Shown here piece by piece: positions 1-3,930 of a stretch of 5,206 nucleotides of DNA (within the stretch, counting starts at the first letter, position 1; every line of letters begins with the position of its first letter). The notes beneath the pieces are model-generated. The model ran no database searches, was not told the origin of the DNA, and was given only the letters and a program-made list of their open reading frames with translations. The stretch is taken from NCBI GenBank assembly GCA_002385675.1, contig DGDY01000235.1:1-5206 (forward strand), written 5' to 3'. Position numbers and translations under genes: made by a program. This DNA is from Anaerolineales bacterium UBA3940. Its GTDB lineage: Bacteria > Chloroflexota > Anaerolineae > Aggregatilineales > UBA3940.

Positions 1-16
1 AGATGTGTATAAGAGA
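1..16. other. Residual Tn5/Nextera mosaic-end adaptor at the contig edge
   Basis: Bases 1-16 are identical to the first 16 of the 19-base Tn5 mosaic end used in Nextera-type libraries (AGATGTGTATAAGAGACAG). The final CAG is absent, and the sequence changes at base 17 into GC-rich coding DNA. A 16-base exact match at the very first base is very unlikely by chance. I infer that this is untrimmed adaptor, so the stop codon at 10-12 and any start codon inside it are not biological. Confidence 0.9.
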
Positions 17-315
17 TCGACGAGATGCTGCCCATCCAGGCCGACGTGACGGTCCCGGTCGATACCCGGCTGTTCGGCACAATCAACCTCAACGTGCCCA
101 TCGACACCACCGTGCCCGTGCAGTTCACCGAGGAGATCGTGATCAACCAGACCTTCAGCGTCGATACCACCGTGCCGATCCATCTGGAAGTGCCGATCGA
201 CATCGCGGTCGCGAACACGCCGTTCGCCGACACCCTGAACGACCTGCAGGCACGGCTGGAACTCGTCTCCGAGGAGCTGAACCAGCCGCTCATCCCGCTG
301 CCCTTTGACCAGTAA
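16..315 (+). CDS. C-terminal fragment of a Val-Pro-repeat protein, function unknown
   Basis: I do not recognise this family. The reading frame is open from the adaptor junction (codons I-D-E before the first ATG at 25) to TAA at 313-315, so the true start was probably lost at the contig edge and about 100 C-terminal residues remain. ATG 25 has no clear ribosome binding site but cannot be excluded as a start. The visible part has almost no charged stretches and alternates short strand-like segments built on VPV/VPI motifs. D-T-T-V-P-V and D-T-T-V-P-I recur about 22 residues apart, and VPVDT, VPIDT and VPIDI appear around them. The last 30 residues form a leucine-rich amphipathic helix (L-N-D-L-Q-A-R-L-E-L) ending in a proline-rich tail. 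There is no cysteine. The pattern suggests an extended beta-rich exported or membrane-surface protein, which is inference. A small membrane protein follows 48 bases downstream on the same strand and may be co-transcribed. Confidence 0.6.
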   Translation: MDEMLPIQADVTVPVDTRLFGTINLNVPIDTTVPVQFTEEIVINQTFSVDTTVPIHLEVPIDIAVANTPFADTLNDLQARLELVSEELNQPLIPLPFDQ

Positions 316-363
316 TGCTACCCGCCCGCGCAGGGCGAGTTGCGGCCAAACGAGCGCAGAGCC

Positions 364-705
364 ATGTCTATCATCACCGTCTTCGAGGTCATCATGACCG
401 TCGTCGGGGCGATCACCCTGCTGCGGCGGTCGTTCTACATGCCGCCGCGCACGCAGATCACCGGGTGGCGGGCGACGGCTATCGGGCTGTTCCTGCTTCT
501 GCCCTTGCCGCTGACGCTGCTCGCCGGGGCAGCGCTGGCGGCGCTGATCAACCGGAGCGTCCTCGGCTTTGACATCATCCCGGTCGCAAACACGCTGGAA
601 ACCGGGCTGGTAGTGGGCGGGCTGCTCGGCGCGCTCGTTGTGGCAACCCTGCCGCCCACGCGCGAAGAGATCGACGCCAGGCAGGACGACGCGCCTAACC
701 GCTGA
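364..705 (+). CDS. Small three-helix membrane protein, function unknown
   Basis: This encodes 113 residues from ATG 364. A TTG at 340 in the same frame would add eight residues (M-R-P-N-E-R-R-A); I preferred the ATG because the protein then begins directly at its first hydrophobic helix, although neither start has a strong Shine-Dalgarno sequence. Predicted membrane segments lie at about residues 3-20, 38-62 and 78-96. A basic, aromatic loop (R-R-S-F-Y-M-P-P-R) separates the first two, and a charged tail (T-R-E-E-I-D-A-R-Q-D-D) follows the last. No catalytic motif, cysteine or metal-binding pattern is visible, and I recognise no family. It lies 48 bases after the Val-Pro-repeat fragment and may form a two-gene unit with it. 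Its 3' end overlaps the convergent HypA-like gene by 11 bases. Confidence 0.75.
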   Translation: MSIITVFEVIMTVVGAITLLRRSFYMPPRTQITGWRATAIGLFLLLPLPLTLLAGAALAALINRSVLGFDIIPVANTLETGLVVGGLLGALVVATLPPTREEIDARQDDAPNR

Positions 706-1042
706 CCGTCACCCGGCCCAGCCCAAAGCCGATCTCCTCGGGGATCTCCAGAGCGTCTTCGCCGCAGTTGGGGCAGATGCCGTCGTCGCTCTCAAAGCGC
801 AGCCCGCAGCAGTTCCAGCAGATGTAGCGCGAGCCTGCCTGCGTGACTGCCACCACCGCACCTTCGGCCTCCGTGCCCCGGCTGGCCTCGGCGAAGAGAT
901 GCGCAACGACGGCGGGGTCCGTCTCCCCGTAGGCAACAAGGTCGATCGCGGTCAGGCGTGCGCCGCTGCCGTTCGCGGCCCGCCGCGCCTCCGCAACCGC
1001 CTGCGCCACAATCGCGCGCATCCGCTCCAGATGATCCACCAT
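695..1042 (-). CDS. HypA/HybF-like zinc-ribbon protein (nickel metallochaperone family, divergent)
   Basis: The protein has 115 residues, the usual HypA length (about 110-120). It has an N-terminal alpha/beta half with the HypA-style stretch T-A-I-D-L-V-A-Y-G-E-T-D-P, a segment ending in G-T-E-A-E-G-A-V-V-A-V, then a zinc ribbon with C75-x2-C78 and C90-x2-C93 (C79 is an extra cysteine), and a closing strand G-R-V-T-V. HypA proteins pass nickel to [NiFe] hydrogenase or urease through an N-terminal Met-His-Glu site. Here the start reads M-V-D-H, so the histidine is at position 4 and the canonical site is missing. The start is well supported: AGGAGG at 1049-1054 lies six bases before the ATG. 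The zinc-binding fold is convincing. A nickel role is uncertain, and no hydrogenase or urease gene is in view. The gene converges with the small membrane protein (stop codons interleaved) and lies downstream of the ccm terminator on the same strand, so it is probably transcribed separately. Confidence 0.8.
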   Translation of the reverse strand: MVDHLERMRAIVAQAVAEARRAANGSGARLTAIDLVAYGETDPAVVAHLFAEASRGTEAEGAVVAVTQAGSRYICWNCCGLRFESDDGICPNCGEDALEIPEEIGFGLGRVTVSG

Positions 1043-1048
1043 CCCTAA

Positions 1049-1054
1049 CCTCCT
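1049..1054 (-). promoter_or_regulatory. Strong Shine-Dalgarno sequence of the HypA-like gene
   Basis: The minus strand reads AGGAGG, then six bases, then ATG. This fixes the start at 1042 and rules out in-frame alternatives. I saw no convincing -35/-10 pair in the roughly 90 bases between this site and the ccm terminator. Confidence 0.8.
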
Positions 1055-1143
1055 GCATCAACCTGAACAACATCGGTACAGCAAACAGGGTAGCAAAGAT
1101 CCGCTCATGCGGCATGGGGGAAAACTATGAAATAGGGGCATGC

Positions 1144-1187
1144 AAAACCCCCTCCGTACGACCTGCAAAGGTCGCATGGAGGGGGTT
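1144..1187 (-). terminator. Putative intrinsic terminator of the ccm cluster
   Basis: An inverted repeat has outer arms CCCCCTCC (1148-1155) and GGAGGGGG (1178-1185). They continue inward through G-T and T-A pairs, one A/C mismatch, two G-C pairs and ACCT/AGGT around a four-base loop (1165-1168). Two flanking A-T pairs extend the base. On the minus strand the stem is followed by TTTT and then GCATGCCCC, so the T-run is short. It lies about 65 bases past the ccmD stop, where the operon should end, and upstream of the HypA-like gene. The plus strand has no T-run after the stem, so termination there is less likely. Confidence 0.7.
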
Positions 1188-1207
1188 CACCACACCAGCC
1201 GCGAGTA

Positions 1208-1257
1208 AACTTCGCGGCGAAGTTATTAGCGGTGCACTTCGTCGCCGGCCCGCTAAT
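1208..1257 (-). repeat. Two adjacent hairpins after ccmD, one covering its stop codon
   Basis: The first inverted repeat, 1208-1224, is AACTTCGC and GCGAAGTT around one base, which folds as seven pairs with a three-base loop. The second has perfect 8-base arms ATTAGCGG (1225-1232) and CCGCTAAT (1250-1257) around a 17-base loop, and its outer arm contains the ccmD stop codon (1253-1255). The two abut exactly at 1224/1225. Neither is followed by a T-run on the minus strand, so they look more like 3' mRNA structures that could block exonucleases than terminators. That role is inference. Confidence 0.5.
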
Positions 1258-1435
1258 TCTCGTCGTTGTCGAGGTGCAAGCGCTCGATCACTTCCAGGTC
1301 GCGGCGCAGGGCGCGCTGGCGCAGCACCAGGCTCAGCACGTATAGCAGGCCAATGCCACCGATAATCACATAGCCGACGATCAGGTAGCCGATTGTATTC
1401 GGCGTGGGCGTCTGGAACAGCAGCGGAAGATACAT
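1253..1435 (-). CDS. ccmD: CcmD-like small haem-exporter membrane protein
   Basis: This is a 60-residue protein with one hydrophobic helix at about residues 14-38 (from I-G-Y-L-I-V to Y-V-L-S-L-V-L), followed at once by a basic stretch R-Q-R-A-L-R-R and an acidic tail D-N-D-E-N. One helix followed by a positive cytoplasmic tail, a length near 60-70 residues, and a position directly after ccmC are the marks of CcmD. In other bacteria CcmD helps release haem-loaded CcmE from the CcmABC complex. The sequence family is too short and variable for certainty, so the call rests on topology and context. Translation is well supported: AGGAGG (1441-1446) shares bases with the ccmC stop codon and lies five bases before ATG 1435. 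The gene is the last of the cluster. Confidence 0.75.
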   Translation of the reverse strand: MYLPLLFQTPTPNTIGYLIVGYVIIGGIGLLYVLSLVLRQRALRRDLEVIERLHLDNDEN

Positions 1436-1440
1436 GCCGG

Positions 1441-1446
1441 CCTCCT
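1441..1446 (-). promoter_or_regulatory. Shine-Dalgarno of ccmD merged with the ccmC stop codon
   Basis: The minus strand reads TAGGAGG: the TAG of ccmC (1445-1447) supplies the first two bases of a perfect AGGAGG, five bases before the ccmD ATG. Terminating ribosomes can re-initiate directly, so ccmC and ccmD are probably translationally coupled. Confidence 0.85.
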
Positions 1447-2191
1447 AGCGAGTCAGCAGACGAGCCTTGATGGCATCGACGCGGTCAGACAGGCGCTCCA
1501 GCCGGATGCGATGCCAGAGCAGAGTCGCAAACACGAACGTGAACGTCACGAAGCTGAAGAGCATCGCATGCAGCATCCGCGCCGTCATGCCGAAATCCCC
1601 CTCGGCGGTGCTGGCGCTCTGCCCGATCACGACCGGGTGGATGGTCGCGGTGATAAAGCGCACGCCGAAGAACACCATGATGACGCTCGCAAAGGCGATA
1701 ATGCCGTACACCGCCCCGAAGCGCGCGCGGCGGGTCGGGTCTTCAATGCCTTGCCGCAGCATCAGATAGGCCGCGTACGACAGCCACATGACCGCCGATG
1801 CCGTCAACTTGGGGTCCCATGTCCAGGGCTTGCCCCACGCGAACTGCGCCCAGACCGGGCCGCTCGCCAGCGTGATCGTAATCAGCGCCAGCCCGACCTC
1901 GACGGACGACAGCCCGACGATGTCCCACTTGCGCGTGCCCTTGATCAGATACAGCACCCCGGCGACCACCGTCACGAGGAAGGCCAGCGCGCCCGCCCAG
2001 GCCGCGCCGACGTGAAAGTAGAAGATGCGCTGCACCGCGCCCATCGTCGCCTCGGTCGGCGCGTAGATGAAGGCCATATACGACGCCGCCAGCAGCATCA
2101 GCGCGGTAAAGACAGTCAGTGCGATCAAGCCAACAGGCTGGGCTCTCTTCCCCTCAGTGGTCCGTGGGAGCGAGGCTGTTTGAGTTGCCAT
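1445..2191 (-). CDS. ccmC: Cytochrome c maturation protein CcmC (haem-handling membrane protein)
   Basis: CcmC is the 248-residue integral membrane protein that receives haem on the outer face of the membrane and presents it for covalent loading onto the chaperone CcmE. All the expected parts are present. There are six hydrophobic segments at about residues 21-43, 56-84, 96-114, 129-146, 158-181 and 205-227. The tryptophan-rich WWD signature spans about 114-127 (W114, then W119-G-K-P-W-T-W-D126-P). The two haem-ligand histidines, H60 in F-Y-F-H-V-G-A-A-W and H185 in A-T-I-H-P, sit almost exactly where E. coli CcmC has H60 and H184. Length matches the family, so the gene appears intact. The related CcsA and CcmF proteins also carry WWD but are larger. 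The start at 2191 follows a purine-rich stretch (GGAAGAAGGGA) and gives the usual short cytoplasmic N-terminus. It lies 92 bases after ccmB and 9 bases before ccmD. Confidence 0.95.
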   Translation of the reverse strand: MATQTASLPRTTEGKRAQPVGLIALTVFTALMLLAASYMAFIYAPTEATMGAVQRIFYFHVGAAWAGALAFLVTVVAGVLYLIKGTRKWDIVGLSSVEVGLALITITLASGPVWAQFAWGKPWTWDPKLTASAVMWLSYAAYLMLRQGIEDPTRRARFGAVYGIIAFASVIMVFFGVRFITATIHPVVIGQSASTAEGDFGMTARMLHAMLFSFVTFTFVFATLLWHRIRLERLSDRVDAIKARLLTR

Positions 2192-2224
2192 CGTCGTTCC
2201 CTTCTTCCTGGTTTTTCTCCCTGA

Positions 2225-2253
2225 GTTATTCTTAGATTTTCACAGATTGTAAA
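2225..2253 (-). promoter_or_regulatory. Weak sigma70-like promoter candidate ahead of ccmC
   Basis: On the minus strand TTTACA (2248-2253, five of six matches to TTGACA) is followed after 17 bases by AATAAC (2225-2230, four of six matches to TATAAT). It lies in the AT-rich ccmB-ccmC gap about 35 bases before the ccmC start. The -35 box overlaps the edge of the hairpin at 2251-2279. AT-rich spacers produce such matches by chance, so this is only a candidate. Confidence 0.25.
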
Positions 2254-2279
2254 GAGTTTCGAGCGAGTCGCAACTCTTT
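2251..2279 (-). repeat. Intercistronic hairpin just after ccmB
   Basis: Perfect 8-base arms AAAGAGTT (2251-2258) and AACTCTTT (2272-2279) continue inward through one T/C mismatch and three more pairs (CGA/TCG) to a five-base loop GCGAG. The hairpin starts four bases past the ccmB stop codon. The minus strand continues ACAATCTG after it, without a T-run, so it does not look like a simple intrinsic terminator. An mRNA stabiliser or pausing site between ccmB and ccmC, or a palindromic operator beside the candidate promoter, are the likely readings. Confidence 0.55.
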
Positions 2280-2283
2280 CCCC

Positions 2284-3021
2284 CTACTCCTCGACCACAA
2301 AGTCGAAGAGCATATACGCCAGTGCAATATAGATCACGTTGGTGCCAGCGAGCAGGTTGAACCACACCCGCAGTTCGTCGAACGTTACGCCTTCAAGCAG
2401 GCCGCGCGTGGCCCGCACCGCCGGGATGAGGATCGAGAGCGCGATGGGCAGCAGCAGGATCGGCAACAACACCTCGCGCCCGCGTGCGTACACGCTCATC
2501 GACGAGATCAGCGTGCCCACGCCCGCGTAACCCAGGATGCCCATCAGCAGCACCACGCCCACGAGCGGCTTGAACATCGACACATCGAACAGCACCGTGA
2601 TGAGCGGCAGCAGCACGATCGCCACCACCATCATGAAGATGAAGTTCCCCGCCAGCTTGCCGAAGTACAGCGCGCTGCGGTCCACCGGCGCGAGTAGCAG
2701 CCCGTCCAGGCAGCCCTGGTCCTTCTCCCGGTTGAGCGAGCGCCCCAGCCCGAGCGTCCCGGCGAAGATCAGCGTGACCCACAGCACGCCCGCCGCGCTC
2801 GCCTGCCGCCCGGTGCGGTCAAACTCCAGCGCGAAGCTGAAGATCATGATCGCCAGCAGCGCGAACACAAACATCGCGCTGACGGTCTCCTTGCTGCGCA
2901 GCTCGGCGCGCAGGTCCTTCCAGGCGACCGCCGCCGATGCCCTGAACAGCCCGGCAGGCCGGTAGGCAGGCTTCACAACGAGCGGTTGGGTTGTCAGGCG
3001 TTCTTCACGTTCAACGGCCAT
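2284..3021 (-). CDS. ccmB: Haem exporter permease CcmB
   Basis: CcmB is the permease that pairs with the ATPase CcmA. With CcmC and CcmD it forms the complex that exports haem and releases loaded CcmE. The product has 245 residues, slightly longer than typical (about 220) because of a hydrophilic N-terminal extension of some 25 residues. The family's cytoplasmic entry motif W-K-D-L-R-A-E-L-R-S-K-E is at 34-45, followed by six hydrophobic segments at about 48-66, 77-93, 123-145, 152-175, 184-202 and 219-242. The loop between segments 2 and 3 has the conserved R-S-L-N-R-E-K-D-Q-G-C-L-D-G-L-L-L-A-P-V pattern (94-113), which probably contacts CcmA. No frameshift or missing segment is visible. The ribosome binding site before ATG 3021 is weak (CAGGTAAG). 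The 192-base gap to ccmA is unusually long for this operon type and holds a large palindromic repeat with a promoter-like sequence. Confidence 0.93.
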   Translation of the reverse strand: MAVEREERLTTQPLVVKPAYRPAGLFRASAAVAWKDLRAELRSKETVSAMFVFALLAIMIFSFALEFDRTGRQASAAGVLWVTLIFAGTLGLGRSLNREKDQGCLDGLLLAPVDRSALYFGKLAGNFIFMMVVAIVLLPLITVLFDVSMFKPLVGVVLLMGILGYAGVGTLISSMSVYARGREVLLPILLLPIALSILIPAVRATRGLLEGVTFDELRVWFNLLAGTNVIYIALAYMLFDFVVEE

Positions 3022-3040
3022 ACGGGCTTACCTGTTCTTT

Positions 3041-3202
3041 GTCCACAGATGACACAGATGTCACAGAAAAAGGACAATTAAATGAGTCCACTAATGACAC
3101 GAATATCACGAATGAAACAAGTAGTTGAATATAAATATTCGTGTAATTCGTGTCATTCGTGGATCAATCCCATCATTTGTGTAATCTGTGTCATCTGTGG
3201 AC
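3041..3202. repeat. Nested AT-rich palindrome of 9-base units between ccmA and ccmB
   Basis: The outer arms are perfect over 19 bases: GTCCACAGATGACACAGAT (3041-3059) and its complement (3184-3202). The inner arms, 3086-3113 and 3137-3164, pair at 24 of 28 positions, leaving a loop of about 23 bases. Each arm is made of 9-base units. The outer arm has CACAGATGA and CACAGATGT followed by CACAG (3044-3066). The inner arm has CACTAATGA, CACGAATAT and CACGAATGA (3089-3115). Composition is far more AT-rich than the flanking genes, and no reading frame fits. The element starts about 20 bases before ccmB and ends 11 bases from the ccmA stop. It resembles dispersed CACAGAT/CACGAAT intergenic repeats that I recall from other environmental bacteria, though I cannot verify this here. 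Confidence 0.85.
3128..3156 (-). promoter_or_regulatory. Sigma70-like promoter candidate inside the palindrome, facing ccmB
   Basis: On the minus strand ATGACA (3151-3156) matches TTGACA at five of six positions. After exactly 17 bases, TATATT (3128-3133) matches TATAAT at five of six. Transcription would begin near 3121, in the loop of the palindrome, about 100 bases before the ccmB ATG, and the leader would contain only the left arms. This is a good match in both boxes and spacing, but it lies in AT-rich repeated sequence where chance matches are common. Confidence 0.4.
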
Positions 3203-3213
3203 TCTCCCCTTTC

Positions 3214-3930
3214 TTATCTCACACTCGCCATGCCGGTGATCTCTGCGTATAGGTCGGCGAACTCGACAACGCCCAGCGCACCGCTCGGCGCGTCGTAGGC
3301 GATCTTGCCGTTCGAGAGGATCGCCACGCGGTCGCCCATTGCCAGCCCGCGCGCAAGGTCGTGCGTGGTCATGACGACCGTCCGGCCCTGCGTCGCGACC
3401 TCGCGCAGCACCGTGTCGAGGATCGCTGCCGCGTCCTGGTCGAGACCGGTATACGGCTCGTCGAGCAGGAGCACCTGCGGGTCGTGCAGGATGGCCCGCG
3501 CAATGGCAAGCCGCTGCTGCATCCCCCGGCTGAACGTGCGCACGAGGTCCATCGTGCGCCGCCGCAGCCCCACCGCCTCGATCACCTCGGGGATGCGCGT
3601 CTCCTGTACGTCGGGCGGCAGGCCATACATCCGCGCGTAGAAGCGCAGGTTCTCCTCGGCGGAGAGATCGCCATAGAGCAGTGGCTGGTGCGATACCACG
3701 CCGAGGATGCTGCGCACCGCCCCGGCCTGCTGCGGCAGCACGTACCCCCCAATGCGCACCTGTCCGGTCGTCGGGCGGCTAAGCGTCGAGAGGATGCGCA
3801 GCAGCGTTGTCTTGCCCGCGCCGTTCGGCCCGAAGAGCGTCAGGAACTCGCCCTCGCTCACGCGCAGGTCAACGCCGCGCAGCACGGGCCGCAACCCGAA
3901 GGCTTTGGTAACTGCTATCGCCTCAATCAT
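3214..3930 (-). CDS. ccmA: Haem exporter ATPase CcmA (ABC transporter ATP-binding protein)
   Basis: This 238-residue ABC ATPase powers the CcmABCD complex on the cytoplasmic face of the membrane, where ATP hydrolysis drives release of haem-loaded CcmE. All nucleotide-binding elements are intact: Walker A G-P-N-G-A-G-K-T (34-41), Q-loop Q82 in S-H-Q-P-L-L-Y, signature S-R-G-M-Q (134-138), Walker B V-L-L-L-D-E-P (153-159) with catalytic E158, D-loop G-L-D (162-164) and switch H190. The length suits CcmA, and the S-H-Q-P-L-L-Y and F-S-R-G-M-Q-Q-R versions of the motifs suit the CcmA/ABC-2 group. The neighbouring ccmB and ccmC settle the assignment. The start chosen is ATG 3928-3930. The frame stays open upstream to 4161, but that extension is arginine/serine-rich and lies opposite the C-terminal code of the preceding gene in another frame. 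The true start overlaps the preceding stop by 8 bases, which suggests translational coupling. Confidence 0.95.
   Translation of the reverse strand: MIEAIAVTKAFGLRPVLRGVDLRVSEGEFLTLFGPNGAGKTTLLRILSTLSRPTTGQVRIGGYVLPQQAGAVRSILGVVSHQPLLYGDLSAEENLRFYARMYGLPPDVQETRIPEVIEAVGLRRRTMDLVRTFSRGMQQRLAIARAILHDPQVLLLDEPYTGLDQDAAAILDTVLREVATQGRTVVMTTHDLARGLAMGDRVAILSNGKIAYDAPSGALGVVEFADLYAEITGMASVR

Noticed and set aside
3..308. A 101-residue plus-strand frame starting inside the adaptor
   Set aside because: Its start codon is in the adaptor remnant and its Arg/His-rich product is a frame-shifted reading of the Val-Pro-repeat gene.
340..342. TTG start for the small membrane protein
   Set aside because: It is possible, but ATG 364 begins right at the first hydrophobic helix, and the TTG has no better ribosome binding site.
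1080..1143. Promoter for the HypA-like gene and small CATGC palindromes
   Set aside because: No -35/-10 pair with acceptable spacing was found, and the CATGC/GCATG motifs are short enough to be chance.
1511..2224. A 237-residue open frame on the plus strand
   Set aside because: It is antisense to ccmC, has the Arg/His/Gln-rich composition of a shadow frame in GC-rich DNA, and has no ribosome binding site or domain.
3041..3202. CRISPR array or direct-repeat array
   Set aside because: The units are only 9 bases, adjacent rather than separated by spacers, and arranged as inverted arms.
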